Below, one piece after another: positions 6,477 to 12,931 of a stretch of 12,931 bases of DNA (position 1 is the stretch's first letter; the number at the start of each line of letters is the position of its first letter). Below the pieces are notes generated by a model that had not been told where the DNA came from, did no database searches, and was given only the letters and a program-made list of their open reading frames with translations. This DNA is from JBDTMC01 sp039934475 (GTDB lineage Bacteria > Acidobacteriota > Terriglobia > Bryobacterales > Bryobacteraceae), in the NCBI GenBank assembly GCA_039934475.1, contig JBDTMC010000202.1, positions 1 to 12,931 on the forward strand. The letters run 5' to 3'. A program made the position numbers and the translations under genes.

Positions 6477-7133
6477 ATGCCCCTTCCCGTCACGGTATTT
6501 GAAGAAACAGTCGAGCCGGCCGTAAAAGGCTTTATACATCACCCTAAAATCGCAACCGGAGAAGGAATAGTTCTCGCGCATGGCGCCGGGTCAAATTCCG
6601 AATCGCCCTTGCTGGTGGCAGTGGCCACCGGTCTTGCCTCGCTTGGCGTCACCGTGCTGCGGATCGATCTACCCTACCGCCAGCAACGGCCGCAAGGGCC
6701 GCCACCTCCCGGTTCTGCCATTGGCGACCGCGCGGGGTTGCGTTCCGCGGCCGCCGCCTTGCGCAACGTCGTGTCAGGTCCCCTCTACCTCGGAGGCCAT
6801 TCCTACGGAGGGCGTCAATCGACGATACTCGCTTCCGAAGACTCCAACATCGCCGATGGTCTGTTGCTGCTGTCTTACCCTCTGCATCCGCCGCGCAAGC
6901 CGGAGGAACGCCGCACCGCGCACTTTCCCTCGCTGCGCGTTCGCTCGCTCTTCATCCAAGGAACGCGCGACCCCTTCGGCACCATTGACGATCTGAAGCA
7001 GGCGCTAACGCTCATCCCCGCTGAAACGAAGATCGTGACCGTAGCCGCGGCGGGTCACGAACTCGCCGCGCGCAGCCGCCTGCTCGCGGTTGGCGAGGAG
7101 ATCGCCGAAGCCTGGCGCGAGTTCTTCCGGTAG
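6477..7133 (+). CDS. Alpha/beta hydrolase, KANL3/Tex30-type
   Basis: A 218-residue cytoplasmic alpha/beta hydrolase with no signal peptide. The catalytic triad is readable: the nucleophile Ser109 in G-G-H-S-Y-G-G, the acid Asp165 in GTRDPFG and His194 in AAGHEL. HGAGS (35-39) after the first strand is the oxyanion-hole loop. The length and HGAG...GHSYGG pattern fit the KANL3/Tex30 (dienelactone-hydrolase-like) group, whose bacterial substrates are largely unknown. The frame is open further upstream but that stretch overlaps the cytochrome gene; ATG 6477 starts just before the first strand and is preceded by a purine-rich GAGAG. The secreted HEAT-repeat gene follows after only 4 bp, so the two are probably co-transcribed. 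Confidence 0.85.
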   Translation: MPLPVTVFEETVEPAVKGFIHHPKIATGEGIVLAHGAGSNSESPLLVAVATGLASLGVTVLRIDLPYRQQRPQGPPPPGSAIGDRAGLRSAAAALRNVVSGPLYLGGHSYGGRQSTILASEDSNIADGLLLLSYPLHPPRKPEERRTAHFPSLRVRSLFIQGTRDPFGTIDDLKQALTLIPAETKIVTVAAAGHELAARSRLLAVGEEIAEAWREFFR

Positions 7134-7137
7134 GCCC

Positions 7138-8373
7138 ATGAGGCGGCCGCTGTGCGGATTAGCGGTGATCGTTTTGGCGACGCTGGCCGCGCCGGCGCAG
7201 GTTCGCGTGAAGGCTCACACCAATCGAGTGGAGTACCTGGTGGGAGAACCGATCATTGTCGTTGTGCATGCCACCAATATTGGCGACGAGCCCATCGGGT
7301 ATGACCAATGTTGCGAGGGCAGCGATAACGGAATTACGTTGGCTGTTCCGAACGGACGGCGAAAAGCGCCGCCGGATCTCGGGGCCTGCAACAGCGGCTC
7401 TGGCGGATTTTCTGGCGGCGGCATCGACCACCCGCCAGTTTTCGCGCCTGGCGAGATAGTTTCTTTTCGCTACCTGTTGAAAGACTATCGCCTCAAGTCG
7501 GGCACCTACACCGTGTGGGCAAAGGGTGACGCGCCCGTAAGGTGGTTCTTTGGTGCCGGGCGCAACCACTCTGCGGTTTCGGACCGAAAGGGAAGTGACG
7601 TCGTCGAGGGGAAGCACTTCGAAGTTGGACTCCCGATCACCCTGATCGAGGGTACGCCCGAAGAACTGCAACAGCGCTTCCAGCCATACGTCGAAGCCTC
7701 GCGGGAAGGCTTTGGCATGACGCGACCCTCCCGTGAGGCCCGTGAAGCCATCGCCGAGATGGCGCCGCCGTTCTTGGAGAAGACAATTCTCGAGTTCGCG
7801 AATCAACCGGAATCGGCACAACTGGCCGTAAAAGGCCTTGCTCAGATTCCTACAACCTCCAGCCGCGAGGCGCTGGTTGCCCTCTACGATCGCAGCCAAG
7901 ACCTCCGCCTGCGAGTCGAGATTGTACGCCATCTGGCTGGCGTGGCAACCTCAGCCGAACTCCCGTTCTTCGCCAGCCTTCTACCAGGCCGCAGTACACC
8001 TCTCGACGACCAGGCGCGCTTTGGGGCTGTCCTCGGCATCGGCCGTCTGGGTGGACCCGCCGCGGCAGCCGCGCTCGACACTACTAGCCCCAACCCCGAA
8101 GTTCGCAATGCGCTGGTCGAAGCACTGGGCAACTCCCGAACGGAAGCCGCCATCCCCATCCTGCTTCACCATTACGCAGACGAGTCCCTTAATGCCTCGG
8201 TCGTCACGGCGCTAGCCACTCTCACCCACCGCCGCTGGGAAGTCGTAGGCCAGGCACCCGCCGCAGCCCAAACATACTTGCTGGCCTGGTGGCGCCGGCA
8301 CGCCGGCAAGATTCGTATCTACGGCCGCGACCGATGCCCGGCAAATGATGCCATCCTGCCGCTCGACCCCTGA
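7138..8373 (+). CDS. Secreted HEAT-repeat protein with N-terminal beta-sandwich domain
   Basis: A 411-residue protein from the ATG at 7138. The signal peptide (RRPLCGLAVIVLATLAAPAQ) suggests export. Residues about 22-172 have a beta-rich, Ig-like look (VEYLVGEPIIVVVHATN, then alternating strands such as SGTYTVWAKG), with Cys58, Cys59 and Cys84 available for disulfides. Residues about 200-385 are a helical repeat region of HEAT type, for example PNPEVRNALVEALGNSRTEA, repeated in roughly 30-35-residue units. HEAT repeats usually bind other proteins. The enzymatic function, if any, is unknown and I recognise no catalytic motif. The start 48 bp upstream of this ATG would overlap the hydrolase and bury the signal peptide, so it is rejected. 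Confidence 0.82.
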   Translation: MRRPLCGLAVIVLATLAAPAQVRVKAHTNRVEYLVGEPIIVVVHATNIGDEPIGYDQCCEGSDNGITLAVPNGRRKAPPDLGACNSGSGGFSGGGIDHPPVFAPGEIVSFRYLLKDYRLKSGTYTVWAKGDAPVRWFFGAGRNHSAVSDRKGSDVVEGKHFEVGLPITLIEGTPEELQQRFQPYVEASREGFGMTRPSREAREAIAEMAPPFLEKTILEFANQPESAQLAVKGLAQIPTTSSREALVALYDRSQDLRLRVEIVRHLAGVATSAELPFFASLLPGRSTPLDDQARFGAVLGIGRLGGPAAAAALDTTSPNPEVRNALVEALGNSRTEAAIPILLHHYADESLNASVVTALATLTHRRWEVVGQAPAAAQTYLLAWWRRHAGKIRIYGRDRCPANDAILPLDP

Positions 8374-8380
8374 CTGGGCG

Positions 8381-8386
8381 TATAGT
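8381..8386 (+). promoter_or_regulatory. Putative -10 hexamer (TATAGT) of a leaderless transcript
   Basis: TATAGT matches TATAAT in 5 of 6 positions and ends 7 nt before the GTG at 8394, so transcription would begin about at the start codon. It lies in the 20-bp gap after the HEAT-repeat gene. No strong -35 is seen. Confidence 0.45.
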
Positions 8387-8393
8387 AACGGAC

Positions 8394-9590
8394 GTGACCG
8401 AACGCCGCACTTTTCTCCGCACCTCGGCAGCCGCCTTGACGGCCGCATCGTACAACCAGATCCTCGGGGCTAACGAGCGCATCCGCGTCGCCGGACTCGG
8501 CGTGGGCGGGCGTTGCCGCTACCTCCTCGGCCACGCGGTTAAGCACAACATCGACCTCGTCGCCCTCTGCGACATCTATCAGCCCAACCTCGACCGCGTG
8601 CGCATGGAACTGGCGCCGGAAGCCCGCACTTACACCGATTACCGGGCCCTGCTCGATTCCAAGGACTTCGACGCCGTGTTCATCGGCTCCCCCGACCACT
8701 GGCACGTCCCCATGACGATGGCCGCCATCCGCGCCGGCAAAGATGTGTATGTGGAGAAGCCCATCTCGCACACCATCGAAGAAGGCGATGCCCTGCTGAA
8801 AACTGCCGCCGGACTGAAGCAGATCGTCCAGGTCGGCTATCAGCAGCGCAGTTGGGAACACTTCCGAGAAGCGAAGGATATTGTTGCTTCCGGCCGTTTG
8901 GGCAAGGTTTCGGTTGTGCTCGCGTCTTGGTATCAGGCCTTCTACAAGACGGCGTTCCCGATTGAGCTGGGCGGCGTCGGCTCGCCTCCGGAGGTGAATC
9001 AGGAGGAGCTAAACTGGAACGCGTTCTTAGGTGACGCCCGGCCCCAACCCTTCGACCCCTACCGCTTCAAATTCTGGCGCTGGTATTGGGATTTCGGCGG
9101 CGGCCATCTGACTGACCTCTACAGCCACTACGGCGATGTCATCCACTGGTATATGGGCGTCGATACGCCGCGCGCCGTGATGTCTATGGGCAGCCGCGCC
9201 GTGCTGCCACGCTTTGAATGTCCCGACACCATCACTTCGATCTATAACTACCCCGGTGATCTGACAGTCACATACACCGGAAGCCTTGAAGGGTCGCTCG
9301 ACGGCGGCAACATCGTCTTCCGCGGCACTGAGGCGGTCCTTAAGATCAATCGCGACGGTTTCGCAATTTATCCCGAAGGCGTAATCGCGATGGAGAAGAC
9401 GCAGTACCCGGAACCGTTCCTACAGGCGCGCTCTCTCCACGACGGAACAATCGATCACATCTCCAACTTCTTCGCCTGTGTGAAGTCGCGCAAGCAGCCC
9501 AATTCACCGCTTGAAACGGCCGTCCCGATGGCGCGCGCCACGCACTGGGGCAACCAGTCGTACAGGACCGGCAAACTAATGCAAAATTGA
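8394..9590 (+). CDS. Tat-exported Gfo/Idh/MocA family oxidoreductase
   Basis: A 398-residue NAD(P)-dependent oxidoreductase of the Gfo/Idh/MocA family, which acts on sugars, inositols and related polyols. The N-terminus has a twin-arginine signal (E-R-R-T-F-L, then SAAALTAASY), so the folded, cofactor-loaded enzyme should go to the periplasm. The Rossmann domain begins with IRVAGLGVGGR (residues 30-40, a variant GxGxxG). V-E-K-P (120-123) is the family's conserved EKP with the catalytic Lys122. The C-terminal half-barrel contains DFGGGHLTDLYSHYGDVIHW, the usual active-site His/Asp stretch of this subgroup. The substrate cannot be read. The start is GTG at 8394, just downstream of a TATAGT hexamer and without a Shine-Dalgarno. 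DUF2277 follows after 3 bp. Confidence 0.92.
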   Translation: MTERRTFLRTSAAALTAASYNQILGANERIRVAGLGVGGRCRYLLGHAVKHNIDLVALCDIYQPNLDRVRMELAPEARTYTDYRALLDSKDFDAVFIGSPDHWHVPMTMAAIRAGKDVYVEKPISHTIEEGDALLKTAAGLKQIVQVGYQQRSWEHFREAKDIVASGRLGKVSVVLASWYQAFYKTAFPIELGGVGSPPEVNQEELNWNAFLGDARPQPFDPYRFKFWRWYWDFGGGHLTDLYSHYGDVIHWYMGVDTPRAVMSMGSRAVLPRFECPDTITSIYNYPGDLTVTYTGSLEGSLDGGNIVFRGTEAVLKINRDGFAIYPEGVIAMEKTQYPEPFLQARSLHDGTIDHISNFFACVKSRKQPNSPLETAVPMARATHWGNQSYRTGKLMQN

Positions 9591-9593
9591 GAT

Positions 9594-9884
9594 ATGTGCC
9601 GCAGCATTAAGCAGCTTCGGGGCCAGGAACCCACCAGTGAGGACATGCAAAAGGCCGCCTTGCAATTCGTGCGCAAGATTAGCGGCTACAGCAAGCCATC
9701 GAAGGCCAATCAAGAAGCTTTCGAAAAGGCAGTAGCGCAGATCACTCAGGTCAGCGAGCAGTTGCTGGGTTCGTTACCCGCCACCCCGTCACCGGTGCGA
9801 ACCGCGAGCCCCAGGCTAAGGTCATCGCGTAACGCGGAACAGCCGCAGGCTGAGGCAGGTGACGCGACGACGGCAGCTTCTTAA
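9594..9884 (+). CDS. DUF2277 family small protein
   Basis: A 96-residue protein. The first 60 or so residues match the DUF2277 pattern as I know it: MCRSIKQLR, then a helix with AALQFVRKISGYSKPS, then a helix with NQEAFEKAVAQIT ending near LLGSL. The rest, from residue about 62, is a low-complexity Pro/Ser/Ala tail. The function of the family is not known. The start follows the oxidoreductase stop by 3 bp with a weak GAG before the ATG, suggesting co-transcription or coupling. It is convergent with the FAH gene, with 24 bp between stops and no strong terminator visible. Confidence 0.8.
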   Translation: MCRSIKQLRGQEPTSEDMQKAALQFVRKISGYSKPSKANQEAFEKAVAQITQVSEQLLGSLPATPSPVRTASPRLRSSRNAEQPQAEAGDATTAAS

Positions 9885-9908
9885 GCCGCTCCCACATCGT
9901 GCTTGGCG

Positions 9909-10883
9909 CTATCGCACAACGCGGTTTCTCAACACGCCGACCTTCTCGATTTCAAGCTCCATCAGATCGCCAGGCTGCACCCATCGATCTAACTCCAATC
10001 CACAGCCGGTGCCCACGGTCCCGGAACCAATGACGTCTCCCGGCATGATGGTGTCGTCGCGGGTCAGAAACTCCAGCATCTGCTCGAACTTCCAATAGAG
10101 TGATCCGCTGTTGCCCTCGCTCCAGACCTCGCCGTTCACGCGAGCCGTCATGCGCAGGTTGTAAGGATCGGCAATCTCGTCCGGCGTCACCAGCACGGGA
10201 CCAATCGCCGTGGCCCAGTCCTTGCCCTTCGCCGGACCCAGCCGCACCTTCATCTCTTTGCGCTGGATGTCGCGCGCGCTGAAGTCGTTCATCACCGTGT
10301 AGCCGGCGATGTAGCGCGACGCATCGCCAGCAGCAATGTTCGAACCGCGCCGACCCACCACAATCGCCAGCTCCAACTCATAGTCGAACCGCTCGGTGAA
10401 CGACGGCCATAACACGTCCTGATCCGTCCCGAGTATGTTCTGATGACCGCTCTTGTAGTAGACCGGCATCTCATACCATTCGGCCGGCATCGGCTCCCCG
10501 CGCTTCTCAAAACCGCGCTTCACGTGATCTTCAAACGCGTAGAAGTCGCGCAGCGAAGGGGGATCGGGAAGCGGCGCCAGCAACCGCACATCCGCCGGCC
10601 GGTAGAGCAAGGTCTCGTCGTTTAGCCCGCGCGAGTCGAAGGCGAAGACGTCGGCATCCAGCAAGTGCCGCGCGCGATCCATCGCCGGCTCGCCGCCCTC
10701 AAGGAACGTCCGCATTGTGGAGGGCAGCAGCGCGTCTGCCATCGCCTGCGGCCGCGGCTCGCCTTTGCGTGCGCGATGCAGCGCATAAGCGAAATTCAGA
10801 TCGACGATCCCTTCGCCGGCGAAGGCGCCTAACCGTCGGTGCCGCCCCACAGGAGTCGGAATTTCAAAGGTGCAAAGCCGCAT
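9909..10883 (-). CDS. Fumarylacetoacetate hydrolase family protein
   Basis: A 324-residue FAH-fold enzyme. Predicted metal ligands and catalytic residues line up with fumarylacetoacetase: Asp113 and His120 in R-D-F-Y-A-F-E-D-H (seven apart, as in mammalian FAH Asp126/His133), Glu169 and Glu171 in DYELELA, and Asp200 in NDFSARDIQ. Fumarylacetoacetase performs the last step of tyrosine breakdown, splitting fumarylacetoacetate into fumarate and acetoacetate. The family also has other C-C hydrolases and decarboxylases, but placement 9 bp after HPPD strongly supports the tyrosine role. Residues 1-100 form the smaller N-terminal domain and the rest the FAH fold. It is last in the operon and has no signal peptide. 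Confidence 0.88.
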   Translation of the reverse strand: MRLCTFEIPTPVGRHRRLGAFAGEGIVDLNFAYALHRARKGEPRPQAMADALLPSTMRTFLEGGEPAMDRARHLLDADVFAFDSRGLNDETLLYRPADVRLLAPLPDPPSLRDFYAFEDHVKRGFEKRGEPMPAEWYEMPVYYKSGHQNILGTDQDVLWPSFTERFDYELELAIVVGRRGSNIAAGDASRYIAGYTVMNDFSARDIQRKEMKVRLGPAKGKDWATAIGPVLVTPDEIADPYNLRMTARVNGEVWSEGNSGSLYWKFEQMLEFLTRDDTIMPGDVIGSGTVGTGCGLELDRWVQPGDLMELEIEKVGVLRNRVVR

Positions 10884-10892
10884 GAGTGCGAC

Positions 10893-12020
10893 TTACAGAT
10901 TACCGCGCAGCGCCTGTTCCCGTTCAATCGATTCGAAGAGCGCCTTGAAGTTTCCCTTGCCGAAACTGCGGCTCCCCTTGCGTTGGATGATCTCGTAGAA
11001 CAGCGTTGGCCGGTCTTCCACAGGCTTGCTGAAGATTTGGAGCATATAGCCTTCGTCGTCGCGGTCCACCAGGATGCCGAGCGCTTCCAATTGGTCCACC
11101 GGCTCGTCGATCTTGCCGACGCGGCCTTCCAACTCCCGGTAGTATGTGGTTGGCACGCGCAAGAAGTCCACGCCCTGATTCCGCAGCCGCGTCACCGTGT
11201 CGATGATGTCGTTGGTGGCCATCGCCAGATGCTGCACGCCCGGCCCACCGTAGAAATCGAGGTATTCCTCGATCTGACTCTTCTTCCGTCCCTCCGCCGG
11301 TTCGTTGATGGGGAACTTCACCCGCCCATTCCCGTTCGACATCACCTTCGACATCAGCGCCGAATAGTCTGTACTGATGTCTTTGTCGTCGAAGGTCTGA
11401 TACAACTGGAAGCCCATCACATCGCGATAGAACTCCACCCAGCGGTTCATATCACCCCAGCCAACGTTGCCCACCATGTGATCGATATGCAGCAGGCCCA
11501 CCGGACGCGCCACGCTGTCCACTTCGGTGACGGCGACATACCCAGGCAGAAACGTGCCCCGATAATCGCGCCGTTCGACGAACGTATGGATCGTATCGCC
11601 GTAAGCGGCAATGCTGGCCAGCGTTGCTTCCCCGTGATCGTCGCGAACCGCGCTTGGCTCCAACACCGATATGGCACCCCGGCTCGTGGTCTCCATCCAT
11701 GCCGAGGCGGCATCGTCCACCCACAGCGCCACAGCTCTCACGCCGTCGCCATGCTTGTGAACATGCTGCGCAATGGGATGATCCTGGCGCATGGCAGTCG
11801 TGAGAACAAAGCGAATCTTCCCCTGTTCCAACACGTACGACGCACGGTCGCGCATGCCCGTCTCCGGACCCGCATAAGCCACCAGTTTCATGCCAAACGC
11901 CGACCGGTAGTAATGCGCCGCTTGCCGCGCGTTGCCAACGTAAAACTCCACGTGATCCGTACCGTTCAACGGCAGAAAATCACGGACTTCGGTTGCAGTT
12001 TGCTCCAGAACTTGTGGCAT
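10893..12020 (-). CDS. hppD: 4-Hydroxyphenylpyruvate dioxygenase
   Basis: A 375-residue Fe(II) dioxygenase converting 4-hydroxyphenylpyruvate and O2 to homogentisate and CO2, the second step of tyrosine breakdown. It has two vicinal-oxygen-chelate halves. The three iron ligands are readable in the second half: His181 in LHIDHMVGNV, His264 in GVQHLAMATND and Glu343 in LFYEIIQR. The C-terminal helix with R-x-G-x-x-SFGKGNFKALFESIE is typical of HPPD and gates the active site. I chose the ATG at 12020, where AAAGAGGGG sits 8 nt upstream; an upstream GTG at 12095 would overlap the aminotransferase gene and adds only low-complexity residues. It begins 5 bp after the aminotransferase stop. Confidence 0.95.
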   Translation of the reverse strand: MPQVLEQTATEVRDFLPLNGTDHVEFYVGNARQAAHYYRSAFGMKLVAYAGPETGMRDRASYVLEQGKIRFVLTTAMRQDHPIAQHVHKHGDGVRAVALWVDDAASAWMETTSRGAISVLEPSAVRDDHGEATLASIAAYGDTIHTFVERRDYRGTFLPGYVAVTEVDSVARPVGLLHIDHMVGNVGWGDMNRWVEFYRDVMGFQLYQTFDDKDISTDYSALMSKVMSNGNGRVKFPINEPAEGRKKSQIEEYLDFYGGPGVQHLAMATNDIIDTVTRLRNQGVDFLRVPTTYYRELEGRVGKIDEPVDQLEALGILVDRDDEGYMLQIFSKPVEDRPTLFYEIIQRKGSRSFGKGNFKALFESIEREQALRGNL

Positions 12021-12025
12021 CCCAG

Positions 12026-12931
12026 CTACCCCTCTTTCTGTACCAGCGCCAGCGGTTCCAATCCCAGGGAAGCCGCCCGCAGCGCCTCTATGCAAAACTC
12101 GATTTCCTCATCGGTGCCCGTGCTGATGCGGACACAATGCGGTAGGCCAAACGCCGCCAGCGGACGTATGATAACGCCACGCCGCAGCAGCCTTTCGGTC
12201 AATTCATTCGCCGCCTCGGGTGAAGAGAGTGGCGTCATCACGAAGTTCGCCTCCGAAGGCACAACTTCAAAACCCAGATCCCTCAACGCGCCGGCCAACC
12301 TTCGCAATCCACGCGCGTTCAATTCCAGAGCGCGATGGACGCACTCGCGATCCGCCAACGCCGCGATGCCCGCTGCCTCAGCCACCGCGCTCGGCTCAAA
12401 TGGCAGCTTCACTTTCAGCAGGTTTGCGATCAGTTCCTCATGGGCGAACCCGTAGCCGATGCGAATCCCCGCCAAGCCGTGGATCTTGGAAAAGGTCCGC
12501 AGCGTGATCACGTTGTCGTAGCGGTAGTGCATCGAATCCGGGTACCGCGGATTGTCCTGCGCGTACTCGAAGTAAGCCTCGTCCAGAATGATCAGCACGC
12601 GCTCCGGAACGTGGCGGTAGAACGCGTCGAACTCTTGCCGCGTGAAGATGGTTCCCGTCGGGTTGTTCGGGTTCGCCAGGTAAATGATCTTCGTCCGCTC
12701 GGTGATGGCGGCCGCTAGCGCGGGCAAGTCGTAGTGCCAGTCACGATAGGGCACGGTGCAATAGCGCACGCCGCGTCCCTTCGCCAAAACCTGAAAGCCG
12801 ATGAATGCCGATTCGGTGGTCAGTACCTCATCCTCATCGCACAAAAACGTGCGGATGATGTTCGACATGATGCCTTCCGACCCGCTCCCCACAATCACGT
12901 TCTCCACCTTCAGGTCGTACTGCTTCGCCAG
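12026..12931 (-). CDS. HisC-like class I/II aminotransferase, 5'-truncated by window
   Basis: The frame is open to the window edge; 301 residues are visible of an expected 350-370. It is a PLP-dependent aminotransferase of the histidinol-phosphate aminotransferase type. Visible motifs are N-P-N-N-P-T-G (fragment 87-93), the aspartate that holds the PLP ring in ILDEAYFEY (Asp117), and the Schiff-base lysine in FSKIHGLAGIRIGYG (Lys149). HisC-like enzymes accept histidinol phosphate and often aromatic amino acids. Because it sits 5 bp before HPPD and in line with FAH, the likely role is tyrosine (or phenylalanine) to 4-hydroxyphenylpyruvate, supplying the next enzyme. A histidine-biosynthesis role cannot be excluded from sequence alone. 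No his genes are in view. Confidence 0.85.
   Translation of the reverse strand: MAKQYDLKVENVIVGSGSEGIMSNIIRTFLCDEDEVLTTESAFIGFQVLAKGRGVRYCTVPYRDWHYDLPALAAAITERTKIIYLANPNNPTGTIFTRQEFDAFYRHVPERVLIILDEAYFEYAQDNPRYPDSMHYRYDNVITLRTFSKIHGLAGIRIGYGFAHEELIANLLKVKLPFEPSAVAEAAGIAALADRECVHRALELNARGLRRLAGALRDLGFEVVPSEANFVMTPLSSPEAANELTERLLRRGVIIRPLAAFGLPHCVRISTGTDEEIEFCIEALRAASLGLEPLALVQKEG
12029..12037 (-). promoter_or_regulatory. Shine-Dalgarno of HPPD gene
   Basis: AAAGAGGGG on the minus strand, 8 nt before the ATG at 12020, inside the last codons of the aminotransferase gene and its stop region. It decides the HPPD start and suggests coupled expression. Confidence 0.7.

Noticed and set aside
6333..6581. 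Minus-strand 82-codon frame and a nearby short ATG frame starting MKSLEGKK
   Set aside because: The first overlaps the hydrolase start and cytochrome leader without family resemblance. The second stops after about 30 codons inside the cytochrome signal peptide region and is out of frame with it.
9880..9910. Terminator between DUF2277 and FAH genes
   Set aside because: Only a 4-bp GCTT/AAGC stem is present with no T-run; too weak to call.
10839..12455. Plus-strand frame of 538 codons
   Set aside because: Entirely antisense to FAH, HPPD and the aminotransferase, all of which have clear catalytic motifs; His/Arg-rich shadow.

Overview
The window looks like chromosomal DNA from a GC-rich soil-type bacterium. 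My best guess is Acidobacteriota of the Solibacter/Bryobacter type. Pointers are a Tat-exported Gfo/Idh/MocA oxidoreductase, a HAF-repeat PEP-CTERM protein, a secreted HEAT-repeat protein, a DUF2277 protein and a probable selenoprotein. This assignment is inference from gene content. No mobile element, CRISPR array, tRNA or rRNA gene was seen, and coding density is very high with no gene-free stretch above 300 bp.

Layout. (1) 1-2352 (+): the 3' five-sixths or so of glnE, the bifunctional glutamine synthetase adenylyltransferase/adenylyl-removing enzyme. (2) 4708-2310 (-): a likely three-gene operon of a DASS-type anion/dicarboxylate transporter, a small MerT-like membrane protein, and a lipoprotein with a thioredoxin-like fold. 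The lipoprotein reading frame is interrupted by one in-frame TGA exactly where the first Cys of a CxxC motif should be, giving U-T-K-C. A perfect 6-bp stem with a G-rich apical loop follows at SECIS distance. I read this as a selenoprotein of 199 residues that ordinary gene calling would split or lose. (3) 4848-5957 (+): a secreted HAF-repeat protein with a PEP-CTERM tail. (4) 6342-5890 (-): a small c-type cytochrome whose 3' end overlaps the PEP-CTERM tail in antisense. (5) 6477-9884 (+): an alpha/beta hydrolase of the KANL3/Tex30 type, a secreted HEAT-repeat protein, a Tat-exported Gfo/Idh/MocA oxidoreductase and a DUF2277 protein, closely packed. (6) 12931-9909 (-): a tightly spaced operon of a HisC-like aminotransferase (cut by the window edge), 4-hydroxyphenylpyruvate dioxygenase and a fumarylacetoacetate hydrolase family protein. 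Together these fit tyrosine catabolism, although the homogentisate dioxygenase and isomerase steps are not in the window.

The most noteworthy item is the MerT-like/selenoprotein pair. The two genes overlap by ATGA and are probably translationally coupled. A thiol-bearing inner-membrane metal transporter and a selenol-bearing extracytoplasmic redox lipoprotein may therefore act together. Two other genes (PEP-CTERM protein and oxidoreductase) show a -10-like hexamer exactly 7 nt before a GTG start, suggesting leaderless or nearly leaderless transcripts.
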